Source: Enterococcus haemoperoxidus ATCC BAA-382
GTDB lineage: Bacteria; Bacillota; Bacilli; Lactobacillales; Enterococcaceae
Direction of reading: 5' to 3'
DNA: 64,000 nucleotides
NCBI RefSeq assembly: GCF_000407165.1
Contig: NZ_KE136479.1
Coordinates: 879,464-943,463 of the forward strand
Under the pieces are notes generated by a model, which saw only the letters and a program-made list of their open reading frames with translations, was not told where the DNA came from and did not search any database. A program made the position numbers and the translations under genes. Positions 52,385-64,000 of the stretch are shown one piece after another. The number at the start of each line of letters is the position of its first letter. Positions within the stretch are counted from its first letter, which is position 1.

Positions 52385-53325
52385 TATTTTTGAACAAGCT
52401 TCTCCAAAATATCAACAAAAATCGGGTTATCATTAAAGGGATGAATATAATGGAAATGTTCTCCGCCGTTCTCCATAAAGTAACCATAATTTTCTTTTTC
52501 AATCTCTTCTATTGTTTCTAAGCAATCAGAAACGAACCCAGGTGTCAAGATCAAAATATTCTTATCCCCTTGCTTAGGTAATTCCTTTAGGGTTTGATCA
52601 GTAGCCGGAGTCAACCATTCAGCAGGCCCAAATTTTGATTGGAACGTACTTATGAAAGGAATATCCCCTACTTGCTCCATCACCGCTTGAGTTGTCTGGT
52701 TGCAATGTTCTAAATAATGATCCCCTTTTTCAACATAAGAAACGGGGATACCGTGATAAGAGAAAACAATCTTATCGATTCTTTTTTCTGTTAAAGCGTG
52801 TTTGATTTGTTTTGCTAAAGCGTCAATATATAGTGGCTCATCATAAAACGATTGAATAAAATGTAAGCTAGGAATTGCTTCAGCTTTCAAATAAAACTTA
52901 GCGACTTCATCAAAAATAGGTGCTGTGGTAGTCGTTGAATATTGTGGATATAACGGGATAATCGTTATATCGGTAACACCAAGATTGTTCATTTCTTTTA
53001 ATACTTCTGGAATCAAAGGCTTGCTGTAGGACATTGCATAGCGTACAACATGATCTGGAAAACGTTCTTGCAGCTGCTCTGCTTGGGATTGCGTATAAAG
53101 AAGTAAAGGCGACCCCGTTTCTTGCCAAATCTGTTGGTACAACGCAGCTGATTTTTTTGGTCTAGTTCGTAAAATAATACCATGTAAAACAGGTAGCCAG
53201 ATCAAACGATGGGTATCAATTACTCGTTTATCTCCTAAAAAACGTTTAAGATAGGCTCGAACTTCTTTCGTTTCAGGTTTATCTGGAGTCCCTAAATTAA
53301 CAATAATAATTCCTTTTTTAGACAT
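52384..53325 (-). CDS. hemH: Ferrochelatase (HemH/CpfC family)
   Basis: 313 residues, minus strand. Family features: VNLGTPDKPE near the N-terminus, the metal-site histidine in VFSYHGIPVSY, and the glutamate-containing TPGFVSDCLETIEEI. It inserts iron into a porphyrin. No other heme biosynthesis gene is in the window; enterococci usually lack the rest of the pathway, so this may act on an imported or unusual tetrapyrrole. The divergent suf operon starts about 330 bp away. Confidence 0.92.
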   Translation of the reverse strand: MSKKGIIIVNLGTPDKPETKEVRAYLKRFLGDKRVIDTHRLIWLPVLHGIILRTRPKKSAALYQQIWQETGSPLLLYTQSQAEQLQERFPDHVVRYAMSYSKPLIPEVLKEMNNLGVTDITIIPLYPQYSTTTTAPIFDEVAKFYLKAEAIPSLHFIQSFYDEPLYIDALAKQIKHALTEKRIDKIVFSYHGIPVSYVEKGDHYLEHCNQTTQAVMEQVGDIPFISTFQSKFGPAEWLTPATDQTLKELPKQGDKNILILTPGFVSDCLETIEEIEKENYGYFMENGGEHFHYIHPFNDNPIFVDILEKLVQK

Positions 53326-53652
53326 TAAAACCCTCTTTTCAAATGGCTAGGACAAAATGAGTTTCGCTCTAGTCAACATTTTTCTGAAATCATTGTAAAT
53401 TATCTCACAAAGAATAAGGAAAATCAAAATAACTTAGCTAATCATCACCAATATTTGGTTGAGTAGAATAGAGAAAAGGCAGATAATAAAACAATAACCA
53501 TTTTAGAAAGATTCTAATTAAGTCCATTTTTTCACAAACAAAACCTAGATTAAATAAGAATTATTCTAGTAAAGAGATTGCTTATCATTCTCAATTAGGA
53601 TAAAATGAGTGAGAACGATAAAATAATTATTTTAAGTTGGAGGGAATTGTAC
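53326..53652 (+). promoter_or_regulatory. Divergent hemH/suf intergenic region
   Basis: 327 bp with no gene. Besides the suf promoter and Fur-like site (listed), the part near hemH is AT-rich without a clear minus-strand promoter. Confidence 0.6.
53578..53606 (+). promoter_or_regulatory. suf promoter with overlapping Fur-like site
   Basis: TTGCTT (53578-53583), 17-bp spacer, TAAAAT (53601-53606). The spacer contains TTATCATTCTCAATT (53583-53597), whose complement AATTGAGAATGATAA resembles Fur boxes. A repressor bound there would block RNA polymerase, giving iron-controlled suf expression. Confidence 0.6.
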
Positions 53653-54423
53653 ATGTCCGTTTTAGAAATTAAAAATTTACACGTATCAATCGAAGATAAA
53701 AAGATTTTAAAAGGGGTTAACCTGACCATGAAAACAGGTGAAATCCACGCAATCATGGGGCCTAACGGAACAGGTAAATCAACCTTATCTGCGGCCATCA
53801 TGGGAAATCCTAATTACGAAGTCACAGAAGGCGAAATCTTGTTTGACGGAGAAAATGTATTAGAACTTGAAGTGGACGAACGTGCCCGTTTAGGTTTATT
53901 CCTTGCAATGCAATACCCAAGTGAAATTCCAGGAATTACGAATGCTGAATTTATGCGTGCGGCAATCAACGCCAAACGTGATGAAGATGACAAAATTTCA
54001 GTGATGGAATTCATCAAAAAATTAGATAAAAAAATGGATTTACTAAATATGCCAGAAGAAATGGCTGAACGTTACTTAAACGAAGGCTTCTCTGGTGGAG
54101 AAAAGAAACGGAACGAAATCCTACAATTATTGATGTTGGAACCAACATTTGCCATTTTAGATGAAATCGATTCTGGTTTAGATATCGATGCGTTGAAAGT
54201 TGTTTCAAAAGGCGTAAACGAAATGCGCGGCGAAAACTTTGGTGCGTTGATCATCACTCATTACCAACGTTTATTAAACTACATCACACCAGATGTGGTG
54301 CATATCATGATGGAAGGCCGTGTGGTGAAAACTGGCGGTGCTGAACTTGCAAAACGTTTGGAAGCAGAAGGCTATGCAGGAATCAGCCAAGAATTAGGTA
54401 TCGAATACAAAGAAGAAGCATAA
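53653..54423 (+). CDS. sufC: SufC Fe-S assembly ATPase
   Basis: 256 residues from the ATG at 53653, after TTGGAGGG; an upstream in-frame ATG at 53605 has no site and overlaps the promoter. Walker A GPNGTGKST, signature FSGGEKKRNEI and Walker B FAILDEIDSGLDIDAL are typical of SufC. It drives the SufBCD scaffold. Confidence 0.96.
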   Translation: MSVLEIKNLHVSIEDKKILKGVNLTMKTGEIHAIMGPNGTGKSTLSAAIMGNPNYEVTEGEILFDGENVLELEVDERARLGLFLAMQYPSEIPGITNAEFMRAAINAKRDEDDKISVMEFIKKLDKKMDLLNMPEEMAERYLNEGFSGGEKKRNEILQLLMLEPTFAILDEIDSGLDIDALKVVSKGVNEMRGENFGALIITHYQRLLNYITPDVVHIMMEGRVVKTGGAELAKRLEAEGYAGISQELGIEYKEEA

Positions 54424-54437
54424 GGAGGACAAGATAA

Positions 54438-57410
<2,973 letters not shown>

Positions 57411-57458
57411 TAAATAAGTTGAAGTCAGTAAGGAATCAAGAAAAGGACGTGAGATAAT

Positions 57459-58853
57459 TTGAGTACTGTACCTGAGTTAGAAGAATATCAATTTGGTTTT
57501 CATGATGATGTGAAACCAATTTTCAGTACGGGAAGTGGACTAACAGAGGAAGTTGTTAGAGAAATTTCACGTAAGAAAGAAGAACCAGAATGGATGTTGG
57601 AATTCCGTTTGAAATCATTAGAACAATTCCACAAAATGCCTATGCAAAATTGGGGACCAGATTTATCTGATATCGATTTTGAAAAAATCAAATATTTCCA
57701 AAGAGCTAGCGACAAACCTGCTCGTGACTGGGATGATGTACCAGATAAAATCAAAGAAACCTTTGAAAAAATTGGAATTCCAGAAGCCGAACGTGCTTAC
57801 CTAGCTGGAGCTTCAGCGCAATATGAATCAGAAGTGGTTTACCACAACATGAAAGAAGAATTCCAAAAATTGGGAATCATCTTTACGGATACAGATTCAG
57901 CGTTGAAAGAATATCCTGATATATTCAAAAAATATTTCGCAAAATTAGTCCCACCAACAGATAACAAATTAGCAGCACTAAACTCTGCGGTTTGGTCTGG
58001 TGGAACGTTTATCTATGTGCCGAAAGGCGTTCGTGTGGATGTACCATTACAAACATACTTCCGAATCAATGCGGAAAACACAGGACAATTTGAACGTACG
58101 CTGATTATCGTGGATGAAGGCGCTAGTGTTCACTACGTAGAAGGCTGTACAGCACCTACGTATACAAGCAATAGCTTGCACGCAGCGATCGTTGAGATTT
58201 ATACGCATAAAGATGCCTATACACGTTATACAACCATCCAAAACTGGTCCGATAACGTTTATAACTTGGTAACAAAACGTGCCAAAGCTTACGAAGGTGC
58301 CACAGTTGAGTGGATCGACGGAAACTTGGGTGCCAAAACAACGATGAAATACCCAAGTGTCTATCTTGATGGAAAAGGTGCTCGCGGCACAATGCTTTCA
58401 ATTGCATTTGCTGGGGAAAACCAAATCCAAGATACAGGGGCGAAAATGATTCATAATGCGCCAAACACATCAAGTTCGATCGTTTCTAAATCAATTGCCA
58501 AAGACGGCGGTGAAGTGAATTATCGTGGTCAAGTAACGTTTGGGAAAGATAGTGCGGGTTCGATTTCACATATTGAGTGTGATACGATCATTATGGATGA
58601 TAAATCGAAGTCGGATACGATTCCGTTTAATGAGATTCATAACAGTCAAGTGGCATTGGAGCATGAAGCGAAGGTTTCGAAAATTTCAGAAGAACAGCTT
58701 TATTACTTGATGAGTCGTGGGTTGACTGAGGTTGAAGCGACTGAGATGATCGTTATGGGATTTGTGGAGCCGTTTACGAAGGAATTACCGATGGAGTATG
58801 CGGTTGAGTTGAATCGATTGATTAGTTATGAGATGGAAGGGTCTGTGGGTTAA
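57459..58853 (+). CDS. sufB: SufB Fe-S assembly scaffold subunit
   Basis: 464 residues from a TTG at 57459 after AAAGGACGTGAG. SufB family: [26 protein letters not shown] region, conserved cysteine in [13 protein letters not shown] and the C-terminal [20 protein letters not shown]. It is the main scaffold on which clusters form. Last gene of the operon, followed by a strong terminator. Confidence 0.96.
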   Translation: MSTVPELEEYQFGFHDDVKPIFSTGSGLTEEVVREISRKKEEPEWMLEFRLKSLEQFHKMPMQNWGPDLSDIDFEKIKYFQRASDKPARDWDDVPDKIKETFEKIGIPEAERAYLAGASAQYESEVVYHNMKEEFQKLGIIFTDTDSALKEYPDIFKKYFAKLVPPTDNKLAALNSAVWSGGTFIYVPKGVRVDVPLQTYFRINAENTGQFERTLIIVDEGASVHYVEGCTAPTYTSNSLHAAIVEIYTHKDAYTRYTTIQNWSDNVYNLVTKRAKAYEGATVEWIDGNLGAKTTMKYPSVYLDGKGARGTMLSIAFAGENQIQDTGAKMIHNAPNTSSSIVSKSIAKDGGEVNYRGQVTFGKDSAGSISHIECDTIIMDDKSKSDTIPFNEIHNSQVALEHEAKVSKISEEQLYYLMSRGLTEVEATEMIVMGFVEPFTKELPMEYAVELNRLISYEMEGSVG

Positions 58854-58864
58854 AAATTAATAGT

Positions 58865-58905
58865 AACTGTAAACATTCATAAATGAATGTTTACAGTTTT
58901 TTGTT
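58865..58905 (+). terminator. Terminator after sufB
   Basis: AACTGTAAACATTCA (58865-58879) pairs perfectly with TGAATGTTTACAGTT (58884-58898), followed by TTTTG and more T. Confidence 0.93.
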
Positions 58906-59354
58906 TTTTTAAAGCATGGTCAAATTGGCGAAAATTGACTTAAATTTGTAATATGATTTCAAAGTATATACTAGTAACAGTGAAGATTATAAATAGGAAA
59001 AATATACAAAAATTTAGTTGATTAGAATTTGGTGAGCAATTTTTATATAATTAATAGAGCATTACGATGAGATATAATAGTTTAAGAATATACAACAATG
59101 AGAAAGTATTATTTAACTCGAAAAAGTTTTTTTTTTATGATAAAATGAAGAAAATACATTGGTTACAAGAGCTTGAAATAATTTAAATATTGACATCTAA
59201 GTTACTAAATTGGAGAGTTCAATACAATTCAAGGTTAGATTTGAAAAAGGAAAATTATTTATTGCACTAAGTTAATTAGCACAACATATGAAACTTCGTG
59301 TTCTTTCTTAAAAAAATTGAAAGTTCTATGCTGTTTCAAAAGGAGAACAGGTTC
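58899..59354 (+). other. AT-rich intergenic region before the methyltransferase gene
   Basis: About 450 bp without a supported gene. TTGACA at 59192-59197 and TATAAT-like stretches occur (for example near 59072), but none pair at proper spacing. The base composition shifts here to clearly higher AT than the suf genes and stays so to the right edge. Confidence 0.5.
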
Positions 59355-60866
59355 GTGAATAATGAACATAAATTTATTAAAGAAAATGGAATTTTTTATA
59401 CAGACGAAAAATTAGCTAAAAAAATGGTTGATTTATTAAAAATAAATTACAATGATCCATTTACATTAATTGAGCCAGCAGTTGGTGAAGGTCATATACT
59501 TTTTTTTCTTATTGAAAAATATTTTATTGAGAATAAAAATAAAAGTAAAGATTATCAAGCTGAATTTTTGGAGAATAGTATAGCTGGATTTGATATTAGA
59601 GAAGGAGCTATAAAATCTTGTATAGAAAAGCTGAATGATCTTTCAGAAAAGTATATTCAAAGGAAGGTTAAATGGAACATCCAAAAATTTGATGCTCTCA
59701 ATAAAGAAAAACTTATTGATAATTTTGGAACTTATGACTACGTAATTAGCAATCCTCCATATGTTTCAAGACATAATATGGATGAGAGAACAATTAATGC
59801 TTTGAGAGAAAAAAGTGATTTTTGTTCAAAATTTAATTTTGATTTATATTATTATTTCTTTGAAATAGGACTGGATCTTTGGAATAGAAATGGAAAAATT
59901 GTTTACATTACTCCCAATAGTTATATCAAAGCTAGAAGTGGAGAAGTAATGATGAAGTATTTTATTAATAATTCCTTTGTTGAAACAATCATTGATTACG
60001 AAGATGAAATGAAGTTTGAAGGAGCTACTACCTATACCGCAATCACTGTTTTTTCAAAAAATAATAAAGTTTTACAGGTAAGAAATAAAGAAAATGAGAT
60101 TGTAATTGAATTATCGTATAGAGAATTAGTGGAAAAATACAACTATTTGATATATAGTCATAATTTTTTAACTGAAAACCAAGAAGACTTTATTGATTTG
60201 GGAGAGATTTCTGAGATTAGAAATGGTCTAGCTACTTTGCAAGATAAAGTTTTTATTATAAGTGAAAAAGAGATAATTAGTGAGAATGATAATTTTTTAT
60301 CATTTAATAAGGATAAAGAAGTTTTCTCTGTTGAAACTGATATGCTCCGAAAAGTTATCAGGGTTTCAAATATAGAGGAAATAAAGTATGTAATTTTCCC
60401 ATATAGTCCTACCAATGAAGCAAGAACGACATACATTCAACAGACTGAGATAAAAGATTGCTATGAAAAAACCTATGGATACTTATCTGACAGGCTTGAC
60501 GAAGAGTATCAAGAAAAATATGGCTTATATTTTGGTAGAACACAAGGCTTTACTTGTTACTATGATAAAAAAATAGTAATCCCAAAAGTAGCCTCCTTAG
60601 ATAAAAAACCATTTAAAATTGTTGGAGAAGGTTTTCTTTTGTCTGGTTTATCGATTAAATTAAAAGATAAATATTTGAGAACAAATATAGATAAAATATT
60701 GGATTATCTTAATTCAGATGTAGTTCGAGCTTATCTTACAATTACTTCTAAAAATTATGCAGCTGGGTATAAAAGTATTAGCTCTACTGACCTAAAAAAA
60801 ATAAAAATTCCTATAAAATATATTATTGAAGAGGAAAAACAGTATGGAAGAAGAAATGAATTATAA
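59355..60866 (+). CDS. N6-adenine DNA methyltransferase, TaqI/Eco57I type
   Basis: 503 residues from the GTG at 59355, nine bases after AAAAGGAG; an in-frame GTG at 59298 adds 19 residues but has no site. Motif order: ENGIFYT (motif X-like), SAM-binding motif I LIEPAVGEGH around residue 40, catalytic NPPY at 133-136 (VISNPPYVSRH). The C-terminal 180 residues contain the TaqI-C/Eco57I-like target-recognition pattern (YGYLSDRLDEEYQ, KKIVIPKVAS). No nuclease domain is fused. It should modify adenine in a specific DNA sequence; it begins the putative defence module. AT-rich codon use differs from the suf genes. Confidence 0.88.
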   Translation: MNNEHKFIKENGIFYTDEKLAKKMVDLLKINYNDPFTLIEPAVGEGHILFFLIEKYFIENKNKSKDYQAEFLENSIAGFDIREGAIKSCIEKLNDLSEKYIQRKVKWNIQKFDALNKEKLIDNFGTYDYVISNPPYVSRHNMDERTINALREKSDFCSKFNFDLYYYFFEIGLDLWNRNGKIVYITPNSYIKARSGEVMMKYFINNSFVETIIDYEDEMKFEGATTYTAITVFSKNNKVLQVRNKENEIVIELSYRELVEKYNYLIYSHNFLTENQEDFIDLGEISEIRNGLATLQDKVFIISEKEIISENDNFLSFNKDKEVFSVETDMLRKVIRVSNIEEIKYVIFPYSPTNEARTTYIQQTEIKDCYEKTYGYLSDRLDEEYQEKYGLYFGRTQGFTCYYDKKIVIPKVASLDKKPFKIVGEGFLLSGLSIKLKDKYLRTNIDKILDYLNSDVVRAYLTITSKNYAAGYKSISSTDLKKIKIPIKYIIEEEKQYGRRNEL

Positions 60867-61095
60867 GGCTACACACTAAGAGTTAATATTAATATATTAG
60901 ATAACCAAAATATCGCTTTAGAAATAGTAAAAAATAGCTATCATCCTTTTCAAACTGTGTAATAATATTCAAGCTTAGGGATTGACAAGTATTATAAATT
61001 GTGATTAAGCAGCAATTTTTGAAAAGTTGAAAGTTATATATTTATGATTTTTCAAATTTTATTTATTTTTTTGAAATTTATAAGGAGGTTATATA
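60867..61095 (+). other. Intergenic gap in the putative defence module
   Basis: 229 bp, very AT-rich, no supported gene. TTGACA at 60983-60988 may be a -35 but lacks a good -10. AAGGAGG at 61082-61088 is the ribosome site of the next gene. Confidence 0.45.
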
Positions 61096-63378
61096 ATGGC
61101 AAAAGTTCCTTTTGATGTGGATTCTTATACAGCTAGATTAATTGGGAGAGAGAATGTTTCAAAACTGGAAGGAGCGATTATCGAGTTAGTAAAAAATGCA
61201 TATGATGCTGATGCGACTAAATGTTTGATTTATTATAATGAATTGAATCACTCTCTAGTGATTGCTGATAATGGTTGTGGTATGAATGAAAAAATAATTA
61301 AAGATAACTGGATGACTATAGGTAGATCCAGCAAAAAAGAGAATTTCGTTTCAGATAAAGGAAGGGTACAAACTGGTGCTAAAGGAATTGGTCGTTTTGC
61401 ATTAGACAGAATAGCCAGTAAAGCTCATATGATTACAGTTAATAGTGAAGAATCAATTGAATGGATTATTAATTGGGAAGACTTTAGCAGTAATAAAAAG
61501 TTATCCGAAACATATGCAGAAATAAACGAGAGTATCAAATGCATTCCTGAATTTTATGAAAGCTTGAACTTGTCTAATTTAAATACTAAAAGAGTAATCA
61601 ATAAAGACTTTGCTGATACGGGAACCTTTTTTTATTTAACACAATTAAGGGAAATATGGGATGAAAAGTTGATTAAAAGGATACAAAAGAGCCTATCAAC
61701 AATGATCCCACCTACTATGGAAGAAATTTTTCAGATATATATGTTTACTAATGATATTAGTGAAGATGGAGCGAAAATTGTTTCATATCATGAAGAATCA
61801 TATGATTACAAAATTAATTTTGGAACTTCCAAAAAGAATAAAGAGCTCATGGAAATTGAAATTATACGGAATGAATTTGATTTTCGAGGTAAGGATAAAT
61901 CAGTTCTCAAAGAAGCGGGTTTTACGAAAAATGATGAGAAATATTTTTCGGGAAGCTCAATTTTCAGTAAAAAAAGATTATCTGAATTGGTAAACGAAGT
62001 ATATGAGGTACCTGTAGCTGAGATTGGAGAATTTCATGGGACATTCTACTTTTTCAAGAATTCAGCTACAAAAAATGACACGCAGAAATTTTACTATAAA
62101 GATTTTTCAAACAGGAGAAACATGAGTGAAAAATTTGGTGGTATAAAAATTTATAGGGATAATTTTTGGATTCGTCCGTATGGAGAGTTTGCAACCTCTA
62201 GTTATGACTGGTTACTATTAGCAAACAGAAAAAATCAATCACCAGCTGCAGTATCTTCTGAGAAAGGAAAATGGCGGGTCAATTCTCAGCAGATTTATGG
62301 ACAAGTTTATATATCAAGATTAAATCTACATTTAGAAGATCAATCTAATAGAGAAGGTATCGTTGAATCAAAACAATTTTCAGCATTTAAAGAAGTTTTA
62401 CTAAATATAATTGAACTATTTGAAAACGACAGACAATATGTTCTCAGAAAATTGAAAGACTTATATGATAAAAAAAATGAAGCAGAAAGACTTGAAAATG
62501 AACTAAAGGAACAAATCAGAGAGGCTGAGAAAAAGGAAGCTGAACAAAAATCTAAGCAAAATACAGCGCAAAAGAAAGCTGTTGGAGAATCAGAAATAGC
62601 AAGTGAACAAAATTTGCTTTTAGAGAAAGTTAGACCTGTTGTTGCAAAAAAAGAATCTGAAATTGAGGAATTAACTAACGAAGTAAAGATGTTGAGGGCA
62701 ATGGCTACTACAGGAATAGCTATAAATACTTATTTTCATGAGATATCTAGTTTAGTTAATGATATTCACGAAGAAATTTATGAGATTAAAGAAGCAGCAG
62801 TGATAGATGATATAGATACTATAAAAAAAGCGGCAGATAAAGCATATAGTTATAAACAGAAATTTGAACAATGGTATGAAGTTACAATAAAATCAGTGAA
62901 ATCAGATAAGAGAAAAAGAACTTTGTGGGAAATTCAAGATTTGATTGGCAATCTATGTGATGCATGGAGCGAATCTTTAGGTAGTGAAAGAGCTAATATT
63001 GAGTTTATTGATCCTTATGAATCAATAAATTATAGGTGTTTTCCTTTTGAAATTGAAAGTGTAGTTAATAACCTGATTAGTAACTCAATTTCTGCTTTTG
63101 ATGATATTTGTCAAACTCATAATAGGAGTGTAAAAGTTGAAATACAGAGACTAAATAAAGGATTTAAGTTAATTTATTCTGATAAAGGACCTGGTTTGCC
63201 TAAAAAATTTAGAGACAATCCCAGAAAAATCTTGGAACCATTAAAAACTGGAAAGATTGAAGGTACAGGTTTAGGTATGTGGATAATAGATACAATAGTA
63301 AAAGATTACAATGGATCAATTGATTTGTCCAAGTGTGGGAAACAAAAAGGTTTTTATGTAGAAATAAATTTTGAATAA
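61096..63378 (+). CDS. Dual-GHKL ATPase: MutL/MORC-like N-terminus and histidine-kinase-like C-terminus
   Basis: 760 residues; ATG after AAGGAGG. N-terminal GHKL ATPase: Glu30/Asn34 in GAIIELVKNAYDADA, Asp58 in IADNGCGM, lid GAKGIGRFALDR (94-105). A middle region to about 450 is unassigned. Residues about 460-540 are a charged coiled coil. A DHp-like helix holds a candidate phospho-acceptor His548 in NTYFHEISSLVND. The C-terminal second ATPase has N-box VVNNLISNS (656-664), G1 DKGPGLP (696-702) and G2 GTGLGMWI (723-730). No signal peptide or membrane span, so cytosolic. With the receiver protein just downstream it looks like a two-component pair in which the sensor input is itself a GHKL ATPase. 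Function unknown; GHL ATPases of this kind occur in restriction-modification loci. Confidence 0.85.
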   Translation: MAKVPFDVDSYTARLIGRENVSKLEGAIIELVKNAYDADATKCLIYYNELNHSLVIADNGCGMNEKIIKDNWMTIGRSSKKENFVSDKGRVQTGAKGIGRFALDRIASKAHMITVNSEESIEWIINWEDFSSNKKLSETYAEINESIKCIPEFYESLNLSNLNTKRVINKDFADTGTFFYLTQLREIWDEKLIKRIQKSLSTMIPPTMEEIFQIYMFTNDISEDGAKIVSYHEESYDYKINFGTSKKNKELMEIEIIRNEFDFRGKDKSVLKEAGFTKNDEKYFSGSSIFSKKRLSELVNEVYEVPVAEIGEFHGTFYFFKNSATKNDTQKFYYKDFSNRRNMSEKFGGIKIYRDNFWIRPYGEFATSSYDWLLLANRKNQSPAAVSSEKGKWRVNSQQIYGQVYISRLNLHLEDQSNREGIVESKQFSAFKEVLLNIIELFENDRQYVLRKLKDLYDKKNEAERLENELKEQIREAEKKEAEQKSKQNTAQKKAVGESEIASEQNLLLEKVRPVVAKKESEIEELTNEVKMLRAMATTGIAINTYFHEISSLVNDIHEEIYEIKEAAVIDDIDTIKKAADKAYSYKQKFEQWYEVTIKSVKSDKRKRTLWEIQDLIGNLCDAWSESLGSERANIEFIDPYESINYRCFPFEIESVVNNLISNSISAFDDICQTHNRSVKVEIQRLNKGFKLIYSDKGPGLPKKFRDNPRKILEPLKTGKIEGTGLGMWIIDTIVKDYNGSIDLSKCGKQKGFYVEINFE

Positions 63379-63392
63379 AGGAGTCAATAAAA

Positions 63393-64000
63393 TTGTTTAG
63401 AATTGGATTTATAGATGATCAAGATACTCATGTTGATAAGTATAAGAGACGATTTTTGAAATATGATATTGAGTTAATATATTTAGAAGAAAATCTAAAT
63501 TACAAAGAAATTATTAATTGGATTCTTGACGAAAGGTTAGAAGGATTATTAATAGATTATAAATTAATGCCTAAGTATGAATTTGTAGGTTCATCATTAG
63601 TAAATTACTTAAATAAGAAGATATTTGATTTTCCATGTATGCTTTTGACATCATTTTCAACTGATGCATTAGATGAAAGTCTTGTTCCAGAGTCTTTTAT
63701 ACTTAATAAATCAGATATGCAGGAGGGGATAGAATCTGTATCAAAGAAAATTATTCAAAATGTTGAAGTTTTTCGTAAAAGAATGAAGTTATCCGAAGAA
63801 GAGTACAGAAAGTCTTTTTTTAAATATAAAAATGGAAATCTGGATGTTAATCAAGTAGACGATTTAAAAGAAAAATACAATATTTTAAAGGGATACCATT
63901 TAGTAGAAGAATATGATTGGTCAGCGGTGGAAGTAGAAAAAGAACATGAGTTAGATCAAGCTATAGATAAGCTGGATATCCTTATAAAGAAATTCGAAAA
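63393..64000 (+). CDS. Receiver-domain (response-regulator-like) protein, 3' truncated by window edge
   Basis: Starts at a TTG 9 bases after AAAGGAG and stays open to the right edge, giving about 202 residues. Receiver signature: acidic pair Asp8/Asp9 in GFIDDQ, phospho-acceptor Asp55 in LLIDYKL, Thr86 in MLLTSFS and Lys106 in ILNKSD. Beyond residue 110 it becomes helical and charged with no recognised output domain so far. It begins 15 bp after the dual-GHKL ATPase gene, so the two are co-transcribed and probably a cognate pair. Confidence 0.8.
   Translation, partial: MFRIGFIDDQDTHVDKYKRRFLKYDIELIYLEENLNYKEIINWILDERLEGLLIDYKLMPKYEFVGSSLVNYLNKKIFDFPCMLLTSFSTDALDESLVPESFILNKSDMQEGIESVSKKIIQNVEVFRKRMKLSEEEYRKSFFKYKNGNLDVNQVDDLKEKYNILKGYHLVEEYDWSAVEVEKEHELDQAIDKLDILIKKFE

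Noticed and set aside
59298-59354. Longer start of the methyltransferase at GTG 59298
   Set aside because: No Shine-Dalgarno before it, whereas GTG 59355 follows AAAAGGAG and gives the usual N-terminus with FYT motif soon after.

Overview
The window is a contiguous piece of a low-GC Gram-positive chromosome, most likely an Enterococcus of the E. faecalis group. The support is the gene content (orphan selD with selenium-dependent molybdenum hydroxylase genes, sufCDSUB, metNPQ with a Met T-box, lone hemH, MucBP/LPXTG-type surface protein), the strong AGGAGG ribosome sites and the Lactobacillales-type protein sequences. I cannot fix the species. From memory the order of the first 42 kb resembles E. 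faecalis V583; that should be checked.

Region 1 (1-31.9 kb), all on the + strand, is one large anaerobic catabolic cluster. It starts inside ygfK and continues with hydA, dpaL, ygeY, ygeW, a carbamate kinase, ridA and a xanthine/uracil permease. Then come a THEP1-like NTPase, a ModE-type regulator, xdhC, a FecBCD-type ABC transporter (probably molybdate or tungstate) and a double-cubane-cluster reductase with its activase. The selenium-dependent xanthine dehydrogenase is followed by its cofactor genes (mocA-like, class V desulfurase, selD, yedF, a DUF3343 protein, yqeC, yqeB), and the cluster ends with flavodoxin, nfnA, nfnB and pyruvate:flavodoxin oxidoreductase. Read together, the genes fit import of purine, redox conversion by molybdenum/selenium and iron-sulfur enzymes, ring opening, carbamoyl transfer with ATP formation, deamination of 2,3-diaminopropionate to pyruvate, and oxidation of pyruvate to acetyl-CoA with low-potential electrons returned through flavodoxin. 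A ModE-like operator precedes the regulator gene, and a 28-bp element is shared by the xdh and flavodoxin promoters.

Region 2 (32-43 kb) holds a second purine permease behind a structured leader, a Ktr/Trk potassium channel subunit on the minus strand, a secreted fumarate-reductase-like flavoprotein behind a near-perfect CRP/FNR palindrome, then tdk, prfA, prmC, a Sua5-family gene, glyA, upp, a YkvS-like gene and tRNA-Thr(CGU).

Region 3 (43.2-47.3 kb), just after the tRNA, looks accessory: a secreted leucine-rich protein, a MucBP surface protein with an LPSAG sorting signal, small or decayed ORFs and a dispersed intergenic repeat. Region 4 (47.3-58.9 kb) is housekeeping: rodA-like, arsC-like, a lone lipoyl-carrier (GcvH-like) gene, a T-box and metNPQ, hemH on the minus strand, and sufCDSUB behind a promoter overlapped by a Fur-like site.

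Region 5 (58.9-64 kb) is visibly more AT-rich and looks acquired: a solitary N6-adenine methyltransferase with its own target-recognition region, a 760-residue protein with two GHKL ATPase domains (MutL/MORC-like at the N-terminus, histidine-kinase-like at the C-terminus), and the start of a receiver-domain protein cut by the right edge. This is the best candidate in the window for a little-described system, probably anti-phage. No transposase, integrase, CRISPR array or rRNA was seen.
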